This document shows, one piece after another, positions 50,899 through 59,498 of a stretch of 61,981 nt of DNA. The notes under the pieces are model-generated. The model saw only the letters and a program-made list of their open reading frames with translations, was not told the origin of the DNA and searched no databases. Position numbers and translations under genes: made by a program. Every line of letters starts with the position of its first letter. The first letter of the stretch is position 1. The stretch lies in contig JAKEEU010000206.1 in the NCBI GenBank assembly GCA_022616415.1, positions 1 to 61,981 of the forward strand, written 5' to 3'. The DNA comes from Candidatus Zhuqueibacterota bacterium. GTDB taxonomy: Bacteria > Zhuqueibacterota > Zhuqueibacteria > Zhuqueibacterales > Zhuqueibacteraceae.

Positions 50899-51252
50899 AT
50901 GGAAGGACTAATTTCGGTTTTGGTTACCTTCGTGCTGATTGGCGGAACGGTGCTGTTGATTCTCGGCCTGTCGTCCTGGCTCGGTCCGAAACGAAAGAAC
51001 CCGGTAAAGGACACGCCGTTTGAATGCGGCTGGACGCCCATTGCCTTTCCTGGCGAAAGGTTGAACGTCAGATTTTATTTGATCGCCATACTCTTTGTGC
51101 TTTTCGATATTGAAATCGTTTTTCTGTTTCCCTGGGCGGCGGTGTTCCGCGAGCTTGGCGCGGTGGGATTTTTCAGCATGTTGACATTCATTGGTATTTT
51201 GGTTCTCGGTCTTATTTACGCATGGAAGAGAGGTGCTTTGGAATGGGAATGA
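50899..51252 (+). CDS. nuoA: NADH-quinone oxidoreductase subunit A
   Basis: A 117-residue subunit with three helices. 'KDTPFECGWTPIAFPGERLNVRFYLIAILFVLFDIEIVFLFPWA' is the diagnostic loop-helix segment of NuoA in the proton-pumping arm. Overlaps nuoB by ten bases. First gene of the nuo run. Confidence 0.95.
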   Translation: MEGLISVLVTFVLIGGTVLLILGLSSWLGPKRKNPVKDTPFECGWTPIAFPGERLNVRFYLIAILFVLFDIEIVFLFPWAAVFRELGAVGFFSMLTFIGILVLGLIYAWKRGALEWE

Positions 51253-51719
51253 GAAGTGTTCTCGGCGGCGATAATTTCATCACGTCGCGATTGGATGACG
51301 CCATTGGTTGGGCGCGAAAATATTCGATCTTTCAATATCCCTTTGTCACCGCCTGTTGTGGCATGGAATATATGGCGCTGGCCGGCCCGCAATATGATTT
51401 GGATCGTTTCGGCGCCGCGCTGCCGCGCTTCACGCCGCGCCAAGCCGACGTGTTGTTTGTCGTCGGCACCATCAGCCAAAAAATTGCACCAATTATGCGC
51501 CGGGTTTACGATCAAATGTGCGAGCCGAAATGGGTCGTCGCTTTCGGTGTTTGCACGTGTACCGGCGGGTTTTACAACAACTACTCCACCGTGCAGGGCA
51601 TTGACACCATCGTGCCGGTGGATGTTTACATCCCTGGCTGCCCGCCGCGACCGGAGACGGTGCTGCAAGGCTTGATGCTGCTGCAGGAGAAGATACAGAA
51701 GCAGAAGCAGGAGTATTGA
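51243..51719 (+). CDS. nuoB: NADH-quinone oxidoreductase subunit B
   Basis: About 158 residues from the ATG at 51243 (an ATG at 51249 overlapping the nuoA stop is also possible). 'VTACCGMEYMAL', 'GVCTCTGGFY' and 'IPGCPPRPE' supply the four cysteines of cluster N2, the last cluster before quinone. 'DNFITSRLDDAIGWARKYS' is the typical N-terminus. Followed not by nuoC but by two accessory genes. Confidence 0.95.
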   Translation: MGMRSVLGGDNFITSRLDDAIGWARKYSIFQYPFVTACCGMEYMALAGPQYDLDRFGAALPRFTPRQADVLFVVGTISQKIAPIMRRVYDQMCEPKWVVAFGVCTCTGGFYNNYSTVQGIDTIVPVDVYIPGCPPRPETVLQGLMLLQEKIQKQKQEY

Positions 51720-51738
51720 AAATCGAGGGGGAAATAAT

Positions 51739-52344
51739 TTGACTAAACGAGGCAAAGCTCTTTTCAAAGCCGTTTGTCTTGGCAAATGCAAAAGCCGCGA
51801 CTTGCCCGCGCGATTGAATTTGTCCAGCCTCGCGCCGGAAATGAACCGGCTGTGGGAAGCGAGCGTTCGTGAGATTGCATCGGGCGTGGTTCGCGAGCAC
51901 GCGGCACTGTTGGTGTGGGAGCGTGAGAATTTGCGCCTCGCTAATATCGTTGAAGGTGCGGATGATGAAGTTGAGCCGAGCTATCAGCTTGCCAAAGGAC
52001 AGCAATTTGTTGGCACTTTTCATACGCATCCTTATGTGACGGGTTGGTTAGGCATCCCGTTTAGCGAGGCTGATATTGCTAGCACGCTCGTGCACAAAGA
52101 AAGTATTGCGATACTTCATAGTGGCACTCAAATATACGCACTCGTACGCACGGAGATGACTCCTAAATTTGTTGAGTGGCAGGTTGTTGTGAACCAAGCA
52201 CTCGAACTTTTCAAAAAATATAGCCGCTTTTGTTCTTTTCCCGGCACAGTTTTTAATATGAATATAGGAATGTTCGAACATTATAATTTGGGTTTTTATT
52301 CGGGAAATATTGCAGGGCAATTGATATTGGAGTTTCGACCATGA
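51739..52344 (+). CDS. JAB/MPN (JAMM-like) domain protein inside the nuo operon
   Basis: A 201-residue protein with TTG start. The core 'GTFHTHPYVTGWLGIPFSEADI' carries H95-x-H97 and S109-xx-D112, a JAMM zinc-protease pattern with a longer-than-usual spacer (11 instead of about 7). An upstream acidic residue in the RAD/E region could be the general base. JAB proteins cleave isopeptide or related bonds; the substrate is unknown. It overlaps the next gene by four bases and interrupts nuoB-nuoCD. Confidence 0.7.
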   Translation: MTKRGKALFKAVCLGKCKSRDLPARLNLSSLAPEMNRLWEASVREIASGVVREHAALLVWERENLRLANIVEGADDEVEPSYQLAKGQQFVGTFHTHPYVTGWLGIPFSEADIASTLVHKESIAILHSGTQIYALVRTEMTPKFVEWQVVVNQALELFKKYSRFCSFPGTVFNMNIGMFEHYNLGFYSGNIAGQLILEFRP

Positions 52345-52802
52345 TCAACGAATCTTTACAAGACAAAATCAAGCGTGGCGTAAAAGTCGATACAAGCCTG
52401 CATGAGCTTGAACGCGAGATACGCCGCGAGCGCGAAGCGCGGGGTTTGCCCCCAGAAGATCGCTCTTTTAACCCGGAAAAAATCATTGCCGAATGGCATC
52501 GTGAGCAGGGGTTAACTCCGCCGTCGGCACGACGTTTTCGCAAAAAGGCCCCGTCCCCAAAGGACAAACGCCATATTCGCGAGTTCGCGATTTTAATCGC
52601 GCCGGCGCCAGAGCATGGTTATTTGGCCTACTGTCCAGCGGTCAATGGCAAACGCTTGCATGGAGAAACGATAACCGAAGCACAAAGCAAAATGGCGGCT
52701 TATCTGAAGAGCCATCTTGGAAAACTCGTTGCGCAAGGCAAGCCATTGCCAAAGATGAGTGGGCGAATTAAAAAAATAAAGATCGCTATGCCCTCACTAT
52801 GA
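52341..52802 (+). CDS. HicB-like fold protein, partner of the JAB-domain gene
   Basis: A 153-residue protein. The N-terminal ~75 residues are charged and helical (DTSLHELEREIRREREARGL). The C-terminal part 'HIREFAILIAPAPEHGYLAYCPAVNGKRLHGETITEAQSKMAAYL' matches the HicB antitoxin fold. Translationally coupled to the JAB protein by an ATGA overlap. The gap 52803-52978 holds only a 37-codon open frame (52818-52931) with no support. Confidence 0.65.
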   Translation: MINESLQDKIKRGVKVDTSLHELEREIRREREARGLPPEDRSFNPEKIIAEWHREQGLTPPSARRFRKKAPSPKDKRHIREFAILIAPAPEHGYLAYCPAVNGKRLHGETITEAQSKMAAYLKSHLGKLVAQGKPLPKMSGRIKKIKIAMPSL

Positions 52803-52978
52803 CACGGGCACAATAAAATGACCGAAGGTCTGCGCAAATTGAATCGTGATAAAAAAATACAAGCCATAATCTTGCACACGAATTATTTCTCGAAAAACAC
52901 CATGACCCCTGACGAATGGACTGTCGTATAACAAGAGAAAGTTAAAATAGTTGTGATGAGAGTTTAAATAGGAAAACC

Positions 52979-54928
52979 ATGTCCTTTCTCGAAAACATCG
53001 TTGCGCAATTTCCGGATAAAATCAAAATCATCCCGCACCCGCGCGGCGAGCATGTGCTGGAGGTGCAGCGCCAAGTTTTGCCGGAAGTCTGCGCCTACCT
53101 CAAAAATGCGCATGTCCCGCGCTTCAACTTCCTGATGGATTTGGCGGGTGTGGACTATTCCACTTTTGGTGCGCCAACGCAAGCCGCTGCCTATACTGGC
53201 GCTGCCGAACCGGTCATGAAGCCAACGCCGCCACAGGACTCGCGCAATGGCCGGCGCGAGCGTTTTGAAGTCGTTTATAATCTCTTCGCCTGGCCGGAAA
53301 AGCTTCGCCTACGCTTGCGAGTGCCGGTTCCGGATTTTGCACCGGAGCTGCCGACGGTCACCCATCTGTGGAGCGGCGCCAACTGGTTCGAGCGCGAAGT
53401 GTGGGACATGTTCGGCATTCGCTTCAAAGGCCATCCGGACTTGCGGCGTATTTTGCTGTACGACGAATTCAAAGGCTATCCGCTGCGCAAGGATTATCCC
53501 ATCACGCGCCGTCACCCCATCGTTGACAATCAAAAAATGGCAGCAGCCCAAACCAACGGCCGCGCGCCGTTTCGTCTCAAACCCCGGCAGCACGGGCAAA
53601 ACACGCAAAACATGCTGCTCAACATGGGGCCGTCCCATCCGGCGATGCACGGCGTCATTCACGTTTTGCTTGAGCTTGATGGCGAAAAAGTTCAGCGCGT
53701 GGCGGATGTCGGCATCGGCTATCTGCATCGCGCTTTTGAAAAGGACGCCGAGAATGTGACATGGACGCAGGTGTTTCCATATACCGACCGTTTGAATTAT
53801 GTTTCGCCGCTCATTAATAACGTCGGCTACGCCATGGCGGTGGAAAAGGTGATGGGGCTGCAAATCACTGAGCGCTGCCAATATCTCCGCGTGCTCATGT
53901 CGGAAATTTCGCGCATCACCGATCATCTCACCTGCATCGGCGCGAACACGATGGAAATCGGCGCGATGACGGCGTTCCTTTATTTTGTCAAAGTGCGCGA
54001 CATGCTTTACGAGCTGGTCGAAGAGATTACCGGCGCGCGGCTCACGGTTTCTTACGTTCGCGTCGGCGGCGTGAAGGCGGATTTGACGCCGGAGTTTCCC
54101 GAGCATCTGCGCAAAATACTGGACGAGCTGCGGGTCGCGATGAATGAAATGCACAAGCTGGTGACGCGCAATCGCATCTTTGTTGACCGCATGAAAGGCG
54201 TCGGTGTCGTCAGCAAGGAAACCGCAATTGATTACGGTTTTACCGGCCCATTTCTGCGCAGCACCGGCATCGATTACGACGTTCGCAAAGCCGAGCCGTA
54301 CTTGGGATATGACCAATTTGATTTCGATGTTCCTTATGGTCAATACGGCGACAACTACGATCGTTATCTCGTGCGCATGGAGGAAATCGAGCAGAGCGTT
54401 CGCCTCATCGAGCAGTGCATGGAAAAATTGCAGCAGATGTCGGGCGCGCCGATTAATGTGGATTATGAAGGCATAGAGATTTCGGCCGATAAAATGGCCG
54501 ATCTCGGCAAATTTGGATATACGAAAGGACTTTTGCAAACGCAGGCATTGACCGATCCGACGCTTTCCGGCGGCAATGCGTGGCTGCGCAACAACATTTT
54601 CCCAAATGCCAAAGGCGCGGTATTGCCTGCGAAAGAGAAAACGTATGGCAGCATCGAAGGCCTCATGAATCACTTTATGCTCATCATGGAAGGTTACGGC
54701 ATTCAGCCGCCGACAGGCGAGGCCTATCAAGCCGTCGAAGGCGCCAACGGTGAGTTGGGTTTTTATGTTATCAGCGACGGCAAGGGTCAGCCCTATCGCG
54801 TGCGGGTGCGTCCGCCATGCTTCACGCTGATGTCGGGATTCCACAAGATGATTGAAGGCGATATGGTTGCGGATATAATCGCCACCTTCGGCACCGTGAA
54901 TATGATTGCCGGCGAATTAGATCGATGA
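52979..54928 (+). CDS. nuoC: NADH-quinone oxidoreductase fused subunit C/D
   Basis: A 649-residue NuoCD fusion. Residues 1-190 are NuoC ('FNFLMDLAGVDYS', 'ANWFEREVWDMFGIRFKGHPDLRRILL'), with an extra ~35-residue low-complexity insert (APTQAAAYTGAAEPVMKP and on) after the first motif. Residues ~215-649 are NuoD ('NMGPSHPAMHGVIHVLLELDG', 'TACIGANTMEIG'-type quinone-site region, C-terminal 'FGTVNMIAGELDR'). It bridges cluster N2 and the quinone site. The fusion is shared with several Gram-negative lineages. Confidence 0.94.
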   Translation: MSFLENIVAQFPDKIKIIPHPRGEHVLEVQRQVLPEVCAYLKNAHVPRFNFLMDLAGVDYSTFGAPTQAAAYTGAAEPVMKPTPPQDSRNGRRERFEVVYNLFAWPEKLRLRLRVPVPDFAPELPTVTHLWSGANWFEREVWDMFGIRFKGHPDLRRILLYDEFKGYPLRKDYPITRRHPIVDNQKMAAAQTNGRAPFRLKPRQHGQNTQNMLLNMGPSHPAMHGVIHVLLELDGEKVQRVADVGIGYLHRAFEKDAENVTWTQVFPYTDRLNYVSPLINNVGYAMAVEKVMGLQITERCQYLRVLMSEISRITDHLTCIGANTMEIGAMTAFLYFVKVRDMLYELVEEITGARLTVSYVRVGGVKADLTPEFPEHLRKILDELRVAMNEMHKLVTRNRIFVDRMKGVGVVSKETAIDYGFTGPFLRSTGIDYDVRKAEPYLGYDQFDFDVPYGQYGDNYDRYLVRMEEIEQSVRLIEQCMEKLQQMSGAPINVDYEGIEISADKMADLGKFGYTKGLLQTQALTDPTLSGGNAWLRNNIFPNAKGAVLPAKEKTYGSIEGLMNHFMLIMEGYGIQPPTGEAYQAVEGANGELGFYVISDGKGQPYRVRVRPPCFTLMSGFHKMIEGDMVADIIATFGTVNMIAGELDR

Positions 54929-54930
54929 AC

Positions 54931-54954
54931 GTAACCCAGACTGCCAGTCTGCGC
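54931..54954. repeat. CAGACTGCCAGTCTG palindrome, family B copy 3
   Basis: GTAACCCAGACTGCCAGTCTGC, immediately after the nuoCD stop; same family as 6812-6835 and 10086-10135. Confidence 0.7.
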
Positions 54955-54986
54955 TTTTACTGCGTATAGGAGAACTGAGTCCTTAA

Positions 54987-55460
54987 ATGAATCTGAAATT
55001 ATCCTCTCAGTTTTTGCAGCGCGTCAAAGAGGTGATGACGCATTATCCGAACAAGCAAGCGGCGCTGTTGCCGGTTCTGCACATCGTGCAGGAGGAAATG
55101 GGTTACGTTCCCGAAGAACTGGAAGCCGATATTGCGGAAATTGTCGAAGCGCCGGTCGTGAAGGTGAGAGAAGTTCTTTCATTTTATACGTTATTTAATC
55201 GCCAGCCGGTTGGCAAGTATCACGTGCAAATGTGCCGAACGATCTCGTGTACCCTGTGCGGACATCGCAGCCTTCTTCAATATATCAAAACCAAGCTCGG
55301 GATCGACGTGGGCCAAACAACGCCGGACGGCAAGTACACCTTGAGTGTCGTCGAGTGTCTGGCGGCCTGCGAAACGGCGCCAATGATGCAAATTAATGAC
55401 AAATACTACGGCAATTTGACACCGCAACGGATTGATGAGATTATGGCGAGCTTGAGTTAA
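54987..55460 (+). CDS. nuoE: NADH-quinone oxidoreductase subunit E
   Basis: A 157-residue thioredoxin-like [2Fe-2S] subunit. Cluster N1a ligands are C83 and C88 in 'QMCRTISCTLCG' and the pair in 'VECLAACETAPM' (near C124 and C128). Part of the NADH-input module with NuoF and NuoG. Confidence 0.94.
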   Translation: MNLKLSSQFLQRVKEVMTHYPNKQAALLPVLHIVQEEMGYVPEELEADIAEIVEAPVVKVREVLSFYTLFNRQPVGKYHVQMCRTISCTLCGHRSLLQYIKTKLGIDVGQTTPDGKYTLSVVECLAACETAPMMQINDKYYGNLTPQRIDEIMASLS

Positions 55461-55518
55461 TACTGAGGACTTACCTACTGATAAATCAAAAGTTTTACTT
55501 GAAGCGATCATCTCAAAT

Positions 55519-56838
55519 ATGCCATTTTCAACATTATTTACCGACGACAAGGGTGGCATTTTAACGCCCTTCATCAATAAGGATTGCCAACATCTCAAGA
55601 ATTACTTGAATCTTGGCGGATACGAAGCTGCGAAAAGAGCGCTGAGTATACCCGCAGAACAAGTGATCGATGAAGTGACAAAGTCAAATCTCCGCGGACT
55701 CGGTGGTGCGGGCTTTCCAGCAGGCCGCAAATGGAGTTTTATTCCGAAAGACTCGCCCAAGCCCAAGTATCTCGTCATCAACGCCGACGAGAGCGAGCCA
55801 GGCACGTGCAAGGATAAATATATCATCATGGGCGCGACTCATGCTTTACTTGAAGGCATCATCATCGCGGCACGCGCTATTAATGCGCATGTGTGTTACA
55901 TCTACATTCGAGGCGAATATGTTGAACCTGCGCAGATTATGCAAGCCGCCATAGATGAAGCTTACGAAGCCAAGATTTTAGGCAAGAACGTGCTGGGTAA
56001 TGATTACACCCTCGACGTTTATATCCATCGTGGCGCCGGTGCTTATATTTGCGGAGAAGAAACGGCGTTGCTCGAATCACTCGAAGGCAAAAAAGGTTGG
56101 CCGCGCATGAAGCCGCCGTTTCCGGCTATCGAAGGCCTGTTTCGTAGTCCCACCATCGTGAATAACGTCGAGACCATTGCGTATGTGCCGATGATCATGA
56201 ACAAGGGTTGGGAATGGTTTGCGAAGCTCGGCACCGAGCGCAATGGCGGCTACCGTTTCTATAGCATTAGCGGGCACGTCAATCGTCCTGGCGTATACGA
56301 GCTGCCGGTGGGAACCACATTACGAACGATGCTTGACGTTTATGCTGGCGGCATCCGCGGCGGCAAAAAATTGAAAGCTGCCGTTCCTGGCGGCTCTTCG
56401 TCTCCTCCGCTACGTCCGGAAGAGATCGACGTGAAAATGGATTTTGACTCATTGGCGGCAATTGGCTCAATGCTCGGCTCCGCAGGAATTATTGCGATGG
56501 ATGAAGATACGTGCTTGTTGGATATGCTCATGGTGACATCGCGCTTTTATCATCACGAAAGCTGCGGCCAGTGTACGCCATGCCGTGAAGGCACCGGTTG
56601 GATGGATAAAATTCTCAACCGCATGTTGCGGGGCGGCGGGCGCATCGATGATGTGAACAACATGCCGGATATTGCCAACGGCATTATGGGCAACACCATC
56701 TGCCCGCTCGGCGACGCCGCGGCGATGCCGGTGCTCGGCTATTTCAAAAAATTCCGCGAAGAATTCGAATCGCACGCGAAGTTTGGCAAATGCCATACGG
56801 GGGAATTTACGAGTTGGAAGCCGGCGATGAAGGCGTAG
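55519..56838 (+). CDS. nuoF: NADH-quinone oxidoreductase subunit F
   Basis: A 439-residue FMN/NADH-binding subunit. 'RGLGGAGFPAGRKWSF' (FMN/NADH glycine-rich loop), 'VINADESEPGTCKD', 'IYIRGEY', 'GAGAYICGEETALLESLEGK' and the [4Fe-4S] motif 'ESCGQCTPCREGTGWM' plus a later Cys in 'NTICPLGDAA' are all present. It oxidises NADH and feeds electrons to the cluster chain. Confidence 0.95.
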   Translation: MPFSTLFTDDKGGILTPFINKDCQHLKNYLNLGGYEAAKRALSIPAEQVIDEVTKSNLRGLGGAGFPAGRKWSFIPKDSPKPKYLVINADESEPGTCKDKYIIMGATHALLEGIIIAARAINAHVCYIYIRGEYVEPAQIMQAAIDEAYEAKILGKNVLGNDYTLDVYIHRGAGAYICGEETALLESLEGKKGWPRMKPPFPAIEGLFRSPTIVNNVETIAYVPMIMNKGWEWFAKLGTERNGGYRFYSISGHVNRPGVYELPVGTTLRTMLDVYAGGIRGGKKLKAAVPGGSSSPPLRPEEIDVKMDFDSLAAIGSMLGSAGIIAMDEDTCLLDMLMVTSRFYHHESCGQCTPCREGTGWMDKILNRMLRGGGRIDDVNNMPDIANGIMGNTICPLGDAAAMPVLGYFKKFREEFESHAKFGKCHTGEFTSWKPAMKA

Positions 56839-56902
56839 TTGTTAAGCCGCGTAAATTTGTCTATTTGTTGGAATTTTGGTGGTCAAAATTTAGGATGAAT
56901 CT

Positions 56903-57052
56903 ATGACAGAAACCGAATTTGAACAGCTATGCGTAAAGGCCTTTGCTGAAATTTGTTCTAGGGCCAGATCGACAAATGAAGTACAGTTCTTGACAAGTTA
57001 TTTCGCTTTTCATAGACAATTTGAGCACAATATTCTTTCATATAAATGCTAA
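56903..57052 (+). CDS. 49-residue hypothetical protein between nuoF and nuoG
   Basis: ATG at 56903, reading 'MTETEFEQLCVKAFAEICSR' and ending with 'HRQFEHNILSYKC'. It is acidic and helical with no recognised family. No clear Shine-Dalgarno. It may be a genuine small partner of the following gene or a remnant. Confidence 0.35.
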   Translation: MTETEFEQLCVKAFAEICSRARSTNEVQFLTSYFAFHRQFEHNILSYKC

Positions 57053-57064
57053 ACAGAAAAGCTT

Positions 57065-57436
57065 ATGAAAGAAATCTACTACGATGCCGAGGGAGATATA
57101 CTTACGGTTGATTTTCCCCGTGTCAAAGGAAAAGAAGAGCTCGGGCTTCAGTTAGCTGATAACATCGTTTTGTATGTTAATCCATCTGAAGAAAAGCCCG
57201 TTCACATGATTTTCCTTTCGTATAGCCGGCTTGTCGAATACACGCGCCGTACACCATTGAAATTGGATTTGCTGGCTTCGTATCCAAAACGTTTACAACG
57301 AACCGCGCTCAAGTTGATTCAGCAGCCACCGGTGTCAAATTTCTTAGAATTGAAAACTTCGGATACCGAGGCTTATCACGCTGTACGTGTAAAGAAATTG
57401 ATCTTGGAACCAAAACTTCTGGAAGAAACCGCATAA
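57065..57436 (+). CDS. DUF2283-like protein (tentative) in the nuo operon
   Basis: A 123-residue protein starting 'MKEIYYDAEGDILTVDFPRV', which resembles DUF2283 (Y-D-x-E-x-D-x-L-x-I/V), followed by 'LADNIVLYVNPSEEKPVHMIFLSYSRL'. The C-terminal ~60 residues are charged and unfamiliar. Ends 'LLEETA', echoing 'LSEETA' at the end of the DUF2442 gene downstream, perhaps through duplication of flanking sequence. Function unknown. Confidence 0.5.
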   Translation: MKEIYYDAEGDILTVDFPRVKGKEELGLQLADNIVLYVNPSEEKPVHMIFLSYSRLVEYTRRTPLKLDLLASYPKRLQRTALKLIQQPPVSNFLELKTSDTEAYHAVRVKKLILEPKLLEETA

Positions 57437-57444
57437 GCAAAGTC

Positions 57445-57507
57445 ATGCCAACGGTTTTACGAATTGGCTCATTTCGCTTTCATTTCTATTCAGATGCGAT
57501 TTATTAA
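57445..57507 (+). pseudogene. truncated DUF4160 gene start
   Basis: Reads 'MPTVLRIGSFRFHFYSDAIY' then stop. The first 17 residues match the characteristic N-terminus of DUF4160 proteins (MPTVLRIGxYRFxFYS), but the following 'NEPPHIHV' core is absent. Thirteen bases later begins the DUF2442 gene, the usual partner of DUF4160. I infer a deletion in the 5' gene of such a pair. Confidence 0.65.
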
Positions 57508-57519
57508 GAGAAAAGTATC

Positions 57520-57819
57520 ATGAGCACCATAATCGTTGAAAAAGAAGTCGATGTCGAGCCAACCGCCATACTTGCGTGGGCAGAAGGACGAACTATTTTC
57601 CTGGAATTAACCGATGGACGCATTATCGGCTTTCCGGCCAATCGCTTTCGGATTCTGAAAAATGCGACGGATGAACAATTGCAAGAAGTGACGCTGCGTT
57701 TGGATGGTTACGCCCTGCGCTGGGAATCTTTAGATGAAGATATTACGGTGCCAGGTGTTGTGGCTGGACATTTTCAGCTAGCATACGAAGAACCCGAACT
57801 CTCAGAAGAAACCGCATAG
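57520..57819 (+). CDS. DUF2442 family protein
   Basis: A 99-residue protein with 'FLELTDGRIIGFPANRFRIL' and 'LRWESLDEDITVPGVVAG', the DUF2442 signature (a D-G-R strand, then W-x-x-L-D-x-D-I). GAGAAAAG precedes the ATG. Its DUF4160 partner upstream is truncated, leaving this as an orphan. It is one of two DUF2442-type genes inserted in this respiratory cluster. Confidence 0.8.
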   Translation: MSTIIVEKEVDVEPTAILAWAEGRTIFLELTDGRIIGFPANRFRILKNATDEQLQEVTLRLDGYALRWESLDEDITVPGVVAGHFQLAYEEPELSEETA

Positions 57820-57827
57820 ACACAACC

Positions 57828-59432
57828 ATGCCCACAATCACGATAGACGGAAAACAAATCGAAGTCGAGAAAGGCACGACCGTCATTCAAGCGGCGGAAC
57901 GCCTCGGCATCAACCTGCCGCGTTATTGTTATCATCCTGGCTTGAGCATCGTTGGCCAGTGCCGCATTTGTCTCGTTGAAATTGAGAAAATGCCCAAGTT
58001 GCAAGTCGCCTGCTATACGCCGGTGACGGACGGCATGGTGGTGCATACAGAAAGCCCCAAAGCCGTGCGCGGCCGCAAAGATGTGCTCGAGTTGCTGCTC
58101 GTCAACCATCCGCTCGATTGTCCGGTTTGCGACCAGGCCGGCGAGTGCTACTTGCAAGATTATTACATGAAGATCGGCCAGTATGACAGCAAAATGGTCG
58201 AGGACAAGATCAAGAAGCACAAGGCGCTGGATATCGGCCCGCACGTCATGCTGGATTCGGAGCGCTGCATTCTCTGCACGCGCTGCGTGCGTTTTTGCAA
58301 CGAAGTGAGTAAGAGCTACGAGCTGGGCATTTTCAATCGCGGCGATCACGCCGAGTTGCTGCCGTACCCTGGCCGTCGCTTGGACAATCATTACTCGGTC
58401 AACACTGTAGATATTTGCCCCGTTGGCGCGTTGACCGAGAAGGATTTCCGTTTTGAAGCGCGCGTCTGGTATTTGCAACAGACCGAGTCGGTTTGTCCTG
58501 GTTGCAACACTGGCTGCAATATCTCAATTCATGCCAACACTGTTCGCGATCACCACGCTGAGGGCCGCCGTGTCGTGCGCTTGAAGCCGCGTTACAACGC
58601 CGACGTCAACAAATGGTGGATGTGTGATTTCGGGCGCTATTCATACAAACCGGTTGATGATCCATCTCGTATTACCGCGCCGATGCTCAAGCAGGGAAAC
58701 AATTGGGTTGAGACCACGTGGGAGGTCGCGCTTGAGGCGGTGAGCGATAAGATCAAAAAAGTTTTGCCGATCAAAAAGAGCGCGCAAATCGGCATTTGGG
58801 TCTCGCCGCAGATGACCAACGAAGATCTTTTTGTGCTGCGCCATTTTGCCGCAAAGCTTGGCATCGATGCCCTCGCCACGACGATCGATCCGAAAGAGAA
58901 ACCTTTTAGCGACAATTATCTGATTCGCGAGGACAAAAACCCCAACTCGCGCGGCGCCGCGGCGCTCGGTTACGATCTCGACATGCAGGCTTCGCGCGAT
59001 CTGTATCGGCTGGCCTTTGATCGCATGTTGAGTGTGTTGATTGTCTTTCATCATGACCTGGCGCTTGGGTTTGATCCAGAGCATCTGCCAACGGCTTTGA
59101 ACAACGTGCCGACGACCATCTTCATCGGGCCGAATCGCAATGCGACGAGTGAATTTGCGCATATTCTTTTACCTGCAGCCGCATGGGCAGAGAAAGACGG
59201 TACGTTCACAAATTACGCCGGCCGCGTGCAACGAATTCGTGCCGCTGTCGAGCCTTTGGGCGATGCGCGTCCGGAATGGATGATATTGAAACGGCTTGGC
59301 AAAGAGCTTGGCGTTTCAGTGCCTTATCTCGAAGCCGATGATGTTTTTGCGGCTATCAGCCAAAGTGTGCCAGCGTTTGCGGGATTGAATTATGAAATCG
59401 TCGGCAGTAATGGCGCAATGATGAAGAGTTAG
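57828..59432 (+). CDS. nuoG: NADH-quinone oxidoreductase subunit G (short form)
   Basis: A 534-residue iron-sulfur subunit. [2Fe-2S]: C34, C45, C48, C62 ('YCYHPGLSIVGQCRICLVE', 'QVACYTPV'). His/Cys cluster: 'HPLDCPVCDQAGEC'. Two [4Fe-4S] motifs: 'CILCTRCVRFC' with 'DICPVGAL', and 'CPGCNTGCN'. The molybdopterin-like C-terminal part is only ~300 residues ('GPNRNATSEFAHILLPAAAWAEKDGTFTNYAGRVQRI'), so it is shorter than typical NuoG (700-900), as in several compact NDH-1 forms. Confidence 0.93.
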   Translation: MPTITIDGKQIEVEKGTTVIQAAERLGINLPRYCYHPGLSIVGQCRICLVEIEKMPKLQVACYTPVTDGMVVHTESPKAVRGRKDVLELLLVNHPLDCPVCDQAGECYLQDYYMKIGQYDSKMVEDKIKKHKALDIGPHVMLDSERCILCTRCVRFCNEVSKSYELGIFNRGDHAELLPYPGRRLDNHYSVNTVDICPVGALTEKDFRFEARVWYLQQTESVCPGCNTGCNISIHANTVRDHHAEGRRVVRLKPRYNADVNKWWMCDFGRYSYKPVDDPSRITAPMLKQGNNWVETTWEVALEAVSDKIKKVLPIKKSAQIGIWVSPQMTNEDLFVLRHFAAKLGIDALATTIDPKEKPFSDNYLIREDKNPNSRGAAALGYDLDMQASRDLYRLAFDRMLSVLIVFHHDLALGFDPEHLPTALNNVPTTIFIGPNRNATSEFAHILLPAAAWAEKDGTFTNYAGRVQRIRAAVEPLGDARPEWMILKRLGKELGVSVPYLEADDVFAAISQSVPAFAGLNYEIVGSNGAMMKS

Positions 59433-59482
59433 CCGGTTAGCTCGTTCGCCTGTTTGCCCGTTTTTTAAACTGGCTAACCGGC
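59432..59482. repeat. inverted repeat between nuoG and the Rpn gene
   Basis: GCCGGTTAGC (59432-59441) is exactly inverted at 59473-59482, around a 31-base loop with further GTT-rich sequence. It overlaps the nuoG stop. A hairpin here could attenuate readthrough into the Rpn gene; the flanks also resemble a degenerate heptamer array. Confidence 0.5.
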
Positions 59483-59498
59483 CCAAAGGGGTACAGAC

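Noticed and set aside
52818..52931. 37-codon open frame between the HicB-like gene and nuoCD
   Set aside because: No ribosome site, no hydrophobic or conserved pattern; kept only as a remark.
53309..54844. 511-codon minus-strand open frame opposite nuoCD
   Set aside because: Antisense shadow of a conserved subunit; no recognisable motif.
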